Source: Salinimicrobium terrae DSM 17865
GTDB lineage: Bacteria; Bacteroidota; Bacteroidia; Flavobacteriales; Flavobacteriaceae
NCBI RefSeq assembly: GCF_000424665.1
Contig: NZ_AUKI01000023.1
Coordinates: 1 to 64,000, forward strand
Length of the DNA: 64,000 bases
Direction of reading: 5' to 3'
Positions 35,055 to 44,491 of this stretch are shown one piece after another. Under the pieces are notes generated by a model. The model saw only the letters and a program-made list of their open reading frames with translations, ran no database searches and was not told the origin of the DNA. The position numbers and the translations under genes are program-made. Every line of letters starts with the position of its first letter. The stretch's first letter is position 1.

Positions 35055-38000
35055 ATGATCAAACCACTGCAAGCGAGCGATCAGGAAACCTGGTATAAAG
35101 ATGCTATTATTTATGAACTTCACATCAAAGCGTTCTTTGATAGTAATGGAGACGGAATAGGAGACTTTGAAGGTCTGCTACAGAAGCTTGACTATTTGGA
35201 AGACCTGGGAGTCAATGCCATATGGTTGCTTCCCTTCTACCCTTCTCCTCTTAAAGATGACGGATATGATATTGCCGATTATTACAGCATAAATCCCTCC
35301 TATGGAGATCTCGATATTTTCAAAAAGTTAATTGAAGAAGCCCATAAACGCGGATTAAAAATTATCACAGAGTTGGTCATCAATCACACATCCGATCAAC
35401 ACCCGTGGTTCCAGCGGGCCCGAAACGCGCCGATAGGTTCACCGGAAAGAGATTATTATGTGTGGACCGATGATCCCACTAAATATAAAGATACCCGTAT
35501 TATCTTTACCGATACCGAGCCTTCCAACTGGACCTGGGATCCAGTGGCAAAACAATATTTCTGGCACCGTTTCTTCAGCCACCAACCCGATCTTAACTTT
35601 GATAATCTACAGGTACAGCAGGAAGTACTTGATGTACTGGATTTCTGGTTTGACCTTGGAGTAGATGGCTTTCGACTGGACGCTGTTCCGTATCTTTTTG
35701 AAAGAGAAGGAACCAACTGCGAGAACCTACCTGAAACTCATGAATTTCTGAAGAAACTCCGTACACATGTAGACAATAAGTATGAAAACAAACTTCTACT
35801 TGCTGAAGCAAATATGTGGCCGGAAGATTCAGCAGCATATTTTGGCGAAGGTGATGAATGTCACATGAATTATCACTTTCCAATTATGCCGCGAATGTTT
35901 ATGTCGGTTAAAATGGAAGATAGATACCCAATTATGGATATTATTGACCAAACCCCCGAAATTCCTGAAAATTGCCAGTGGGCAATTTTCCTTCGTAACC
36001 ACGACGAACTTACCCTCGAAATGGTGACCGATGAGGAACGGGATTACATGTACAAAGTATACACGAAAGATCCACAGGCAAAGATCAATGTGGGTATACG
36101 GCACCGATTAGCTCCCCTGTTAGATAACAACCGTAGCAAGATCGAGCTGATGAACGTGTTGCTATTCTCGTTACCTGGAACTCCGGTAATATATTATGGA
36201 GATGAGATAGGAATGGGTGACAATTTCTATCTGGGAGACCGGGATGGAGTAAGGACACCAATGCAATGGTCATCAGATCGTAATGCAGGGTTCTCTCATG
36301 CGAACCCACACAAGCTTTATCTTCCTGTAATTATTGATCCTTCTTATAAGTATGAATCAATAAATGTGGAGACCGAGCAAATGAATTCTTCTTCCCTCCT
36401 ATGGTGGATGAAAAGGATCATTAGCATGAGGAAAAAGTATAAAGCTTTTGGGCGCGGAGATATCAATTTCCTCTCACCCAGCAACGCAAAAATTATTGCC
36501 TATACAAGAACTTTTGAAGATGAAGATATTTTGGTACTTGGAAATCTTTCACGTTTTCCACAGGCAGCCGAGCTAGATCTGGAAGCGTACGAGGACTACA
36601 TTCCTATAGAAGTGTTTAGCCATAACAAATTCCCCAGGATCACAGAGCATCCTTATTTGTTTACCATGGCACCTCATGGTTACTACTGGTTCAAGCTTGA
36701 AAAAGAAGAAGGTCATATTGCAAAATCTGAAACACCTGTTCTAAAAATTGATGAATGGGCACAGCTTTTACAAAACAAGATCAAATCAAAATTTGAACAT
36801 GATATCCTGCCGGAATATCTTAACTCCTGCCGTTGGTTTGGTGGGAAATCAAGAGTGATCCAGAACATAACTGTTATTAATAAAGTAGATATTCCTGTTC
36901 AGGATATTCCTTCCACGTTAATAACTATTGAAGTAAGCTATAATGATGGTCTACCGGAAGTATACCAGCTTCCCCTGGGATTTGTAAGTCCAAAAATGGA
37001 CGAAGAGTACAAGGAAGTTCCCGGAAAAGGTATAATTGCCAAACTGCAGGTGGGAGATGAAGAAGGATACTTATTCGATGCTGTTTACAGTGAAAGTTTT
37101 AGAAATGTGCTCTTCAGGAACATTAAAAAAGGTAGGAAAATTAACAGCGGTCGTGCAAATCTTGTATTCTATCACAGTGAAGACAATTTTGAGGCCGAAG
37201 CAGAAAAGTTACATTCAAAAATCCTTAATGCGGAGCAAAGTAACACTTCTCTTATTTTCGACAACAGGTATTTCCTGAAGCTATATCGTAAACTGGATAA
37301 TACTATCAATCCCGATCTTGAGATCACAAGGTATCTTACTGAAAAGACTGAATACAAAAATTCTCCGCGTTTTGTGGGTGCTATTGAATATAAGCCCGAT
37401 GCCAAAAACATTATTGTGTTAGGGATGATGCAGGATCTTATTCCGAATCAGGGTGACGCATGGGATTACACAAAAGACGCTCTAAACCGCTTTTTTGACA
37501 GGGTGCTAACGCTACCTAAAGATGCCGAGTTTGAACCGGTAGAGCATACGCTCGCACCACTTTCCTATCAGGATCTTCCTGAAAATATGAAGGAATTGAT
37601 GGGGGCTGTATTTCCGGAGAGAATGTTCCTACTGGGGCAAAGAACAGCCGAGATGCACAGGGCACTGGCGGCTAACCCGCAGGAAACAGATTTCGAACCC
37701 GAACCATTTTCCCTGCATTATCAGAGATCACTATTCTCGTCTCTGCAATCCTTAACAAGGAATGCTTTCCAAAATCTTCAGAAAAGCATTAAAACCCTTC
37801 CGAAACATATTCAGGAAGAAGCCAGGGAAGTGTTGGATATGAAAGGAGAAGTCTTAAACACCTTTAAAAAAGTCTACGACCACAAAATCCCAATCATGAA
37901 AATACGAACCCATGGAGATTATCACCTGGGGCAGGTTTTATGGACGGGAAAAGACTTTGTAATCATAGATTTTGAAGGAGAACCTGCCAGATCATTTAGT

Positions 38001-38354
38001 GAGAGAAGATTAAAGAGATCTCCTCTGCGCGATGTGGCTGGAATGGTTCGTTCCTTCCACTATGCCGCCTTTGGAAGCATTCTTGAATCTGAAATAGCAG
38101 ATCATAACAAAGAAGGTGAACTGGATACCTGGGCAGAAAACTGGTATTACCTGGTGACGCAAATGTTCCTCAAAGGATATTACGATCATGTTGGGAACAA
38201 CGATTTTATTCCACCAGATAAGGAAGATACAGAGATCCTTATGCAGGTATTCCTGCTTGAAAAGGCGATCTACGAAATGAATTATGAATTAAATAACCGT
38301 CCAGATTGGGTCTTGATCCCACTACGGGGAATTAAATCATGCATTAAAAAATAA
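35055..38354 (+). CDS. treS: Trehalose synthase-maltokinase fusion (TreS-Mak)
   Basis: A 1099-residue two-domain protein. Residues ~1-560 are TreS (GH13_16), isomerising trehalose and maltose, with AIWLLPFYPSPLKDDGYDI, the nucleophile Asp209 in GVDGFRLDAVPYLFEREG, LLAEANMWPED and FLRNHDELTLEMV. Residues ~585-1099 are the maltokinase (Pep2/Mak) fold, with CRWFGGKSR at its start, the catalytic HGDYHLGQ (His953, Asp955) and the metal ligand Asp972 in IIDFEGEP. The fusion channels trehalose to maltose 1-phosphate for GlgE. The frame extends upstream to 35016 inside glgE, but ATG 35055 gives the TreS N-terminus. Confidence 0.96.
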   Translation: MIKPLQASDQETWYKDAIIYELHIKAFFDSNGDGIGDFEGLLQKLDYLEDLGVNAIWLLPFYPSPLKDDGYDIADYYSINPSYGDLDIFKKLIEEAHKRGLKIITELVINHTSDQHPWFQRARNAPIGSPERDYYVWTDDPTKYKDTRIIFTDTEPSNWTWDPVAKQYFWHRFFSHQPDLNFDNLQVQQEVLDVLDFWFDLGVDGFRLDAVPYLFEREGTNCENLPETHEFLKKLRTHVDNKYENKLLLAEANMWPEDSAAYFGEGDECHMNYHFPIMPRMFMSVKMEDRYPIMDIIDQTPEIPENCQWAIFLRNHDELTLEMVTDEERDYMYKVYTKDPQAKINVGIRHRLAPLLDNNRSKIELMNVLLFSLPGTPVIYYGDEIGMGDNFYLGDRDGVRTPMQWSSDRNAGFSHANPHKLYLPVIIDPSYKYESINVETEQMNSSSLLWWMKRIISMRKKYKAFGRGDINFLSPSNAKIIAYTRTFEDEDILVLGNLSRFPQAAELDLEAYEDYIPIEVFSHNKFPRITEHPYLFTMAPHGYYWFKLEKEEGHIAKSETPVLKIDEWAQLLQNKIKSKFEHDILPEYLNSCRWFGGKSRVIQNITVINKVDIPVQDIPSTLITIEVSYNDGLPEVYQLPLGFVSPKMDEEYKEVPGKGIIAKLQVGDEEGYLFDAVYSESFRNVLFRNIKKGRKINSGRANLVFYHSEDNFEAEAEKLHSKILNAEQSNTSLIFDNRYFLKLYRKLDNTINPDLEITRYLTEKTEYKNSPRFVGAIEYKPDAKNIIVLGMMQDLIPNQGDAWDYTKDALNRFFDRVLTLPKDAEFEPVEHTLAPLSYQDLPENMKELMGAVFPERMFLLGQRTAEMHRALAANPQETDFEPEPFSLHYQRSLFSSLQSLTRNAFQNLQKSIKTLPKHIQEEAREVLDMKGEVLNTFKKVYDHKIPIMKIRTHGDYHLGQVLWTGKDFVIIDFEGEPARSFSERRLKRSPLRDVAGMVRSFHYAAFGSILESEIADHNKEGELDTWAENWYYLVTQMFLKGYYDHVGNNDFIPPDKEDTEILMQVFLLEKAIYEMNYELNNRPDWVLIPLRGIKSCIKK

Positions 38355-38357
38355 ATT

Positions 38358-41198
38358 ATGGCTAAGAAAGAGAACAACAATAAAAAAGATATAGATAAAA
38401 ATGTTTCAGGAACCGGGAAGGCTCCCAAAGGTCCTGTGGATAAAGGAAAAACTTCTGCTGAAGAATCTGGAGAAGTAAAAGGACCTAAAGGTGTCGGAAA
38501 AAAGACTCCGAAAAAAACTGAAGCCAAAAAGTCTACTTCAGAAAAGGCTGCAGGAAAAGCAGGTTCTTCAGAAGAAAAAGTGAAGAAGCCTACGAAATTG
38601 AAAGCTGGGTTGCCGAAAGCTAAAATGCCTGAAGCTGACAGTGCAGCAAAACCTAAACCAAAAAGTTCTGCAAAGAAGACAACTTCAGGAAAGAAAAAAG
38701 GAGACACTCCTACTAAACCGGCTAAATTCCAGAAGCCTTTGACAGATGAACAAGTGCCGGATGTTGCAGCACCTGCAACTAAGGTTACTACTACCCCTGA
38801 AGAGAGTCCGGAAAAGAAAACCGGCACCCGAAAAACTTCAGGAACAGCTGCAAAAAAGAAAACCGCAACAAAAAAGAACATTTCTGAAGAAAAAACAACA
38901 GAAAGAAAACCGGCTAAAAAGATGTCCCGAACAAAAAAAGTTCCGGGAATTAGTGCCGAGGAAAAAATGAAGTTGCCAAATACTTCCCCTTCCGAAGACC
39001 TTAAGAATGCAGCAAAAGAAACTGCAGATAACCTTAAGAAAAAGGCAACGCCATCAGAAGGAACAAAAAAAGACCTTGAAAGAAAGGCTAAAGACCTCAT
39101 CCCAGATCCCGAGGATCTAAAAGCAGCAGCAGGAAGTCTTGCCGAGAAAATCATTCCGGCAGCTGAAAAAGCTAAGAAAAAGGTAGAGGAAATGCTGCCA
39201 GACAAAGAAGAAGTAACTGCGGCAGCACAAAAAGCAAAAGAGACAGTAGAAGACTTCACTACAAATAAAAAAGAAGAACAGAAATCATCTTCAGATAAAC
39301 CTGTAGAGGCGACTTTATTAACCGAATTTGATGTGCATTTATTTCGTGAAGGAAAGCATTATCATTTATATAACAAACTAGGTTCCCACCTTATGGAATA
39401 TATGGGGACAGAAGGAGTTTACTTCGCGGTATGGGCACCTAACGCTGAAAGTATTTCGGTTATTGGGGATTTCAGTAATTGGGACCGTCAGGCACATCCT
39501 ATGAATGCCCGCTGGGACAATTCCGGTATTTGGGAAGTGTTTATCCCCGGTGCCAAAAAAGGCAGTTTATATAAGTATTTTATAAAGTCTAACAACGGCT
39601 ACGAAGCCGAAAAAGGTGATCCTTTTGCTTTTCAATGGGAAACACCTCCAAATACAGCATCTGTAGTTTGGGACCTTGAGAATACCTGGAAAGATAAATC
39701 CTGGATGAAGGACAGGCAAAAGAAGGAAGGAAAGCCCCAGCCAATGTCGGTTTATGAAATACATTTAGGATCCTGGAGAAGGGTTCCCGAAGATAATTTT
39801 CGCTCCCTTAGCTACCTGGAGTTAGCCGAACAATTACCGAAGTATCTAAAGGAGTTAGGTTTTACTCACGTAGAGTTTATGCCGGTGATGGAGCACCCAT
39901 TCTTTGGTTCCTGGGGTTACCAGATCACAGGATATTTCGCCCCATCAAGTCGTTTTGGTACTCCACAGGAGTTTATGCAGCTTATTGACAGTCTGCACCA
40001 GGCCGGTATAGGTGTGATCCTGGATTGGGTTCCTTCCCACTTCCCTTCAGATCTTCACGGAATACATTATTTCGACGGAACCTATCTTTATGAACATGCC
40101 GATCCAAGAAAAGGTTTCCATCCCGACTGGCAGAGCTACATTTTTAACTACGGCAGGAATGAAGTACGGTCATTTCTGATTAGTAATGCTCTTTTTTGGC
40201 TGGACAAGTTCCATGCCGATGGATTGAGAGTTGATGCCGTAGCCTCAATGCTCTACCTGGATTATTCCAGGAAAGAAGGTGAATGGGAACCAAATGAATT
40301 TGGTGGCAGGGAAAACCTGGAGGCCATTAGTCTGCTTAAGGAATTTAATGAAGTGGTGTACAAAGAATATCCCGATGTGGTCACCATAGCCGAAGAATCT
40401 ACAGCATGGCCAATGGTGTCAAAACCAACATACATTGGTGGTCTTGGATTTGGTCAGAAATGGATGATGGGCTGGATGCATGATACTTTAAAGTACTTCA
40501 GTGAAGACCCTATTAACCGGAGATATCACCAAAATACCATCACTTTTAGCTCAAATTACGCCTTTTCAGAAAACTTCATGCTCCCTTTATCCCATGATGA
40601 GGTAGTTTATGGAAAACAATCTATTCTGAATAAAATGCCGGGGGACAGCTGGAATAAGTTCGCCAACCTGCGTACCCTTTATGCATATATGTACGCCCAT
40701 CCCGGAACAAAACTGCTCTTTATGGGAGCTGAATTCGGGCAACCTTCAGAATGGAACCATGATGGGAGCCTTGAATGGCATTTGACCAATGAAGAACCTC
40801 ACCGTCAAATTCAGGAAACCTTTAAAGAGTTGAATAAGCTTTATAAAAAGGAGCCTGCTTTTTACGAAAAAGCCTTCTCCCAGGAAGGTTTTGAATGGGT
40901 GGATATCAATGATGAGGAGAATAGTATTATCAGCTTTTTGAGAAAAGGAGAGGATTCTAAGGACAACATTTTGGTAATCTGCAACTTTACACCTGTCCCA
41001 AGAGAAAACTACAGAGTTGGAGTCGAGAAAGCAGGAAAATGGAAGGAGATATTCAATAGTGATGACGCCAGGTTTGGGGGTAGCAATGTCAAAAATCAGG
41101 ATAAGATCGAGAGTCAGGAATTGCCGGCACACAGGCAGGATCATTCTATATCTTTGACACTGCCACCACTGGGAGTAGTCTATCTTAAAAAATCATGA
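38358..41198 (+). CDS. glgB: Glycogen branching enzyme with Lys-rich N-terminal extension
   Basis: A 946-residue protein. The last ~628 residues are a standard GlgB that makes alpha-1,6 branches: CBM48 (SVIGDFSNWDRQAHPM from about residue 367), then GH13_9 with HVEFMPVMEHPFFGSWGYQ, the nucleophile Asp626 in GLRVDAVASMLYLDYSR, TIAEESTAWP, and LSHDEVVYGKQSILNKMPGD. The first ~318 residues are foreign to the family: residues 1-200 are almost all Lys, Thr, Ser, Pro and Ala (KKTPKKTEAKKSTSEKAAG, SGTAAKKKTATKKN), like histone H1 tails, and 210-300 form Ala/Lys/Glu helices with repeated AKETADNLKKK and AKKKVEEML units. The third gene of the glgE operon, followed by a strong terminator. Confidence 0.94.
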   Translation: MAKKENNNKKDIDKNVSGTGKAPKGPVDKGKTSAEESGEVKGPKGVGKKTPKKTEAKKSTSEKAAGKAGSSEEKVKKPTKLKAGLPKAKMPEADSAAKPKPKSSAKKTTSGKKKGDTPTKPAKFQKPLTDEQVPDVAAPATKVTTTPEESPEKKTGTRKTSGTAAKKKTATKKNISEEKTTERKPAKKMSRTKKVPGISAEEKMKLPNTSPSEDLKNAAKETADNLKKKATPSEGTKKDLERKAKDLIPDPEDLKAAAGSLAEKIIPAAEKAKKKVEEMLPDKEEVTAAAQKAKETVEDFTTNKKEEQKSSSDKPVEATLLTEFDVHLFREGKHYHLYNKLGSHLMEYMGTEGVYFAVWAPNAESISVIGDFSNWDRQAHPMNARWDNSGIWEVFIPGAKKGSLYKYFIKSNNGYEAEKGDPFAFQWETPPNTASVVWDLENTWKDKSWMKDRQKKEGKPQPMSVYEIHLGSWRRVPEDNFRSLSYLELAEQLPKYLKELGFTHVEFMPVMEHPFFGSWGYQITGYFAPSSRFGTPQEFMQLIDSLHQAGIGVILDWVPSHFPSDLHGIHYFDGTYLYEHADPRKGFHPDWQSYIFNYGRNEVRSFLISNALFWLDKFHADGLRVDAVASMLYLDYSRKEGEWEPNEFGGRENLEAISLLKEFNEVVYKEYPDVVTIAEESTAWPMVSKPTYIGGLGFGQKWMMGWMHDTLKYFSEDPINRRYHQNTITFSSNYAFSENFMLPLSHDEVVYGKQSILNKMPGDSWNKFANLRTLYAYMYAHPGTKLLFMGAEFGQPSEWNHDGSLEWHLTNEEPHRQIQETFKELNKLYKKEPAFYEKAFSQEGFEWVDINDEENSIISFLRKGEDSKDNILVICNFTPVPRENYRVGVEKAGKWKEIFNSDDARFGGSNVKNQDKIESQELPAHRQDHSISLTLPPLGVVYLKKS

Positions 41199-41223
41199 GA
41201 GGACGGTAAAATATAAATAAGAA

Positions 41224-41255
41224 CTGCCCCGGAAAATTCCGGGGCAGCCTTCTTT
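41224..41255. terminator. Bidirectional terminator after glgB
   Basis: CTGCCCCGGAA (41224-41234) and TTCCGGGGCAG (41237-41247) are perfect inverted copies between the convergent glgB and the secreted protein gene. Confidence 0.85.
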
Positions 41256-41271
41256 AAGTAGTTATTGATCC

Positions 41272-41868
41272 TTAATTAATTACTACTTTTTCTTTAAATT
41301 TTTCGTTTCCTTTTAAGACTGTGACGAAATACTCACCTGCCGGCAACTTAGAGAAATCCAATGTTTTGCTGAATACATCTTTACTATCTCTAAGATTGAC
41401 AAGCAGTTCACCATTTCTGTCTTCCACCATGAGGTCAACACTATTTTTTGCAGGATTGCTCATAAAAACTTTTACCAGTTTCTCCTGTAGCCGGAACTGA
41501 GGTTTAAAACTTAGTATTGAAGAATTACCTAATATATCAATCCCTTCTGAAGATTTAGATATCTTCCATACCCTTGTGGCAAATTTCTTGTCCACTTTTA
41601 AAAAGTATATACCATTTGGGATCATTTCGAGATAAAAGGTCCGGGAGTAATCTCCATTCATAAGTAGATTATCCTTAAATAAAATTTCTCCCTCTTGATC
41701 CTCAAAAGAAATTAAAGTTCCCTGGCTTACTTTTGCCAGTTCAACCACCAAAGTTTGACCGCCATTCAAGCTGACACCATCCTTTTCTACTTCCATTGCA
41801 CCTGCAGAAAGACAGGCCAGGAAAAAGGCAACTACTGAAATGTTTTTAAGCTTTTTCATAATTTTCAT
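41272..41868 (-). CDS. Secreted protein with two beta-domain repeats, unknown function
   Basis: A 198-residue protein with a Sec signal (ISVVAFFLACLSAGA). The mature part holds two similar ~80-residue beta-rich halves. The ends of both read like 'pleasing loop plus strand': ...MIPNGIYFLKVDKKF and ...KLPAGEYFVTVLKGNEKF. The 'LPAGEYFVTV...KEKVVIN' ending resembles type 9 secretion C-terminal sorting domains or the carboxypeptidase-like beta sandwiches common in flavobacteria, so it may be exported or surface bound. An alternative start lies at M4 (41859). No functional partner is evident; its upstream 210 bp are AT-rich and hold no clear site. Confidence 0.72.
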   Translation of the reverse strand: MKIMKKLKNISVVAFFLACLSAGAMEVEKDGVSLNGGQTLVVELAKVSQGTLISFEDQEGEILFKDNLLMNGDYSRTFYLEMIPNGIYFLKVDKKFATRVWKISKSSEGIDILGNSSILSFKPQFRLQEKLVKVFMSNPAKNSVDLMVEDRNGELLVNLRDSKDVFSKTLDFSKLPAGEYFVTVLKGNEKFKEKVVIN

Positions 41869-42079
41869 TTTTTTGGTTAATACTGTGATAATTATGAAAC
41901 AAACTTAGGATGAATTTAGATCTAAAAACAGTTGAGAATTGACACAAATATGTTTAATATTGATTTCTATTGATTATATGATTTTATATATAAGTTAATA
42001 ATGAACATAATAGAGTTAATTTAGATGAAGTAAGGCAAATAACTAAACGTTACATTATACACACAATAAACAGCTTTTA

Positions 42080-42957
42080 ATGAAAAAATCCATAAAACCG
42101 GAACTTGAGAGAGTTGAGCCAGTTTTTGGCAGCTCTTTCTCTTATAGAACCTACAACAAGGATCATCAAAATAAAAATCATACTTTCTGGCATTATCACC
42201 CGGAGATCGAATTAGTATATGTGAATGGAGGCTCTGGAAAAAGACAAATTGGAAGTCATATTTCCTACTACCGCACTGGTGACCTTCTTCTAATAGGATC
42301 AAATCTTCCACATTGTGGCTTTACCGAAGGGCTTTCAGGACATGACAGAGAAACTGTTATCCAATTAAACCCCAACTTTCTGGGAGCCCGATTCTTTGAC
42401 ATTCCCGAAATGAAGAACATTAAAGCACTTTTTGAAAGGGCAAAAATGGGAATAGTATATTCCGGAGAATCAAAACAAGTTATTGGAGAAAGAATTGAGT
42501 CTCTTGAAGAAAAAGATACGTTCGAACGCCTCGTGGGTCTGTTGGAATTTTCAGGTTACTGGAAAGCTCAAGAGATTATTCGGTACTAAACGCACAAGGT
42601 TTTATTTTAGAGACAGGACTTCAGGACAATCAAAGGGTAAATCTTGTATTCAATTTTGTAAAGAACGAATTTCAAAGGTCTATAAATCTGGAAGAAGTTG
42701 CGGACATGGTGAGTATGACTGTACCGGCTTTTTGCAGGTATTTCAGGAAGACTTCCGGAAAGACTTTTATCCAGTTTGTAAATGAATATCGTCTTGTACA
42801 TGCTGCCAAACTACTGCATGAGAAACAAATAAGTATTACTGATGTCTGTTTTGAGAGTGGTTTCAATAATTTTAGCCACTTCAATAAGCAGTTTAAAAAG
42901 TTTACTGGAAAATCCCCTTCCGTGTACCGGAATGAACTTAAGGTAGTTTTAACCTGA
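42080..42957 (+). pseudogene. AraC-family regulator split by a single-base frameshift
   Basis: The first frame (42080-42589) gives a cupin-type sensor domain (HTFWHYHPEIELVYVNGGSG, DLLLIGSNLPHCGF) and stops at TAA 42587-42589. The continuation is in the -1 frame: from about 42569 it reads SRDYSVLNAQGFILETGLQD, followed by NQRVNLVFNFV, and joins the HTH (ADMVSMTVPAFCRYFRK, ITDVCFESGFNNFSHF) ending at 42957. One base is missing within about 42560-42572 (tggaaagctcaagag). Restored, the protein would be about 292 residues, the usual length for this family. No clear slippery heptamer is seen. Either a recent pseudogene or a sequencing error. Confidence 0.82.
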
Positions 42958-43014
42958 TTTAGGCTGAAGTTTCTTTGTTAAAGCCGTATCTTCAATAGCC
43001 TAAAAAAAGAATAC

Positions 43015-44067
43015 ATGAAAGACATTAAGGCATACGCAGCCGAAGCTTCAGATAAAGATTTGGCTCCGTATAAAATAAACAGGAATGAACCCGGACCTCT
43101 GGATGTGGAAATTGAAATTCTATACTGTGGAGTTTGCCATTCCGACATTCACACTGCCCGTAACGAATGGGGTGGAACTAAATATCCCTGCATTCCGGGA
43201 CATGAGATCGTGGGAAAAGTTACAAGAGTTGGAAATGAAATGACACGATACAAGGAAGGTGACACGGTGGGAGTAGGTTGCTTTGTTGATTCCTGTGGTC
43301 ACTGTGAGAATTGTGAAGAAGACCTTGAACAGTATTGCCTTAACGGACCTACAGCCACATATAATTCCCCTTCCCCATTAGATAAGAAGGTTCACACCTA
43401 TGGCGGGTATTCCACTCATATTGTTGTGAAGGAAGATTTTGTTCTGAAAATTTCAGATAAACTACCTCTTGAGGCCGTAGCACCACTTTTGTGTGCCGGT
43501 ATAACAACCTATTCTCCGCTTCGCCGGTGGAACGTGAAGAAGGGAGATAAAGTAGCCGTAGTTGGATTAGGAGGATTAGGGCATATGGCAGTAAAACTCG
43601 CTTCCTCCATGGGGGCCGAAGTTACCATGTTAAGCCGTTCTCCCGAAAAGGAACAGGATGCGAATGAATTAGGCGCTGCCCATTTTGAACTTACCACTAA
43701 TGAGGAAAACATGAAAAAGATGGCCGGGCGTTTCAACCTTATCATCAACACAGTTTCGGCACAACACGATTACAACCAATATCTCAACCTCCTGAAAACA
43801 GATGGAGTTATGGTATTGCTTGGGATACCTCCAAAACCTTCAGATGTGCAGGCGGGACAATTGATCATGAAAAGAAGAAGCCTTGTAGGCTCTCTGGTGG
43901 GAGGAATTAAAGAAACTCAGGAAATGCTGGATTACTGTGCAGAACATGGCATAGTATCAGAAGTTGAAATGATCAATATTGATCAAATAAACGAAGCGTA
44001 CGAGAGGACTTTAAGCGCAGATGTGCGCTACCGGTTCGTAATAGATATGAAATCACTAAAAAACTAA
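43015..44067 (+). CDS. Zinc-dependent alcohol dehydrogenase, YahK/cinnamyl-type
   Basis: A 350-residue medium-chain dehydrogenase/reductase that reduces aldehydes with NAD(P)H. The catalytic zinc site is in ILYCGVCHSDIHTARNEWG and PCIPGHEIVGKV. The structural zinc site is CGHCENCEEDLEQYC, and the Rossmann loop is VVGLGGLGHMAVKLA. The residues following the glycine loop (MLSRSPEK) suggest NADPH preference, as in YahK and CAD enzymes. It lies 57 bp after the broken AraC gene, which could be its former regulator, and 10 bp before an OsmC gene, suggesting a small aldehyde/peroxide stress unit. Confidence 0.93.
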   Translation: MKDIKAYAAEASDKDLAPYKINRNEPGPLDVEIEILYCGVCHSDIHTARNEWGGTKYPCIPGHEIVGKVTRVGNEMTRYKEGDTVGVGCFVDSCGHCENCEEDLEQYCLNGPTATYNSPSPLDKKVHTYGGYSTHIVVKEDFVLKISDKLPLEAVAPLLCAGITTYSPLRRWNVKKGDKVAVVGLGGLGHMAVKLASSMGAEVTMLSRSPEKEQDANELGAAHFELTTNEENMKKMAGRFNLIINTVSAQHDYNQYLNLLKTDGVMVLLGIPPKPSDVQAGQLIMKRRSLVGSLVGGIKETQEMLDYCAEHGIVSEVEMINIDQINEAYERTLSADVRYRFVIDMKSLKN

Positions 44068-44077
44068 AATTAAAGTA

Positions 44078-44491
44078 ATGAAAAGAAAAGCTACAGCCGT
44101 ATGGAACGGCACGATCAAAGAAGGAAAAGGAAATTTATCAACTCAAAGCCAGGTGCTGCAAAAAACCCCTTACTCATTCCATACACGGTTTGAGGACGAA
44201 AAAGGAACAAATCCTGAAGAACTTATAGGGGCGGCTCATGCAGGTTGCTTTACCATGCAACTTTCGGCAAACTTAAGTGAGCAGGATTTTAACCCGGTAG
44301 AGCTGGAAACCAAATGTGAGATTACCTTTGAAGATGGAAGTGTGACTAAATCCCATCTTATCCTGTCGGCCAAGGTGCCGGGAATTTCTCAGGAAAAATT
44401 TAAAGAGCTGGTGACCGATGCAAAAGAAAACTGCCCTATTTCTAAATTACTAAACACAAATATTACTATCGAGTCTACCCTTAACGGCTAA
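44078..44491 (+). CDS. OsmC-family peroxiredoxin-like protein
   Basis: A 137-residue OsmC/Ohr-fold protein, which reduces organic peroxides with two cysteines. Visible are TRFEDEKGTNPEELIGAAHA, the peroxidatic Cys in AHAGCFTMQLSANL, and the second Cys in AKENCPISKLLN. The length and the 'GTNPEELIGAAHAGC' sequence point to the OsmC branch. Its last 4 bp overlap the 3' end of the convergent amidohydrolase gene, and its probable terminator lies inside that gene. Confidence 0.93.
   Translation: MKRKATAVWNGTIKEGKGNLSTQSQVLQKTPYSFHTRFEDEKGTNPEELIGAAHAGCFTMQLSANLSEQDFNPVELETKCEITFEDGSVTKSHLILSAKVPGISQEKFKELVTDAKENCPISKLLNTNITIESTLNG

Noticed and set aside
38282-39259. A 325-residue minus-strand open frame opposite glgB
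   Set aside because: Its Phe/Ser/Leu-rich product is the antisense image of the Lys-rich glgB extension; it has no promoter or family features.
42483-42785. A separate 100-residue gene overlapping the AraC region
   Set aside because: It is a shadow frame; the other two frames together encode a recognisable AraC protein across the same bases.
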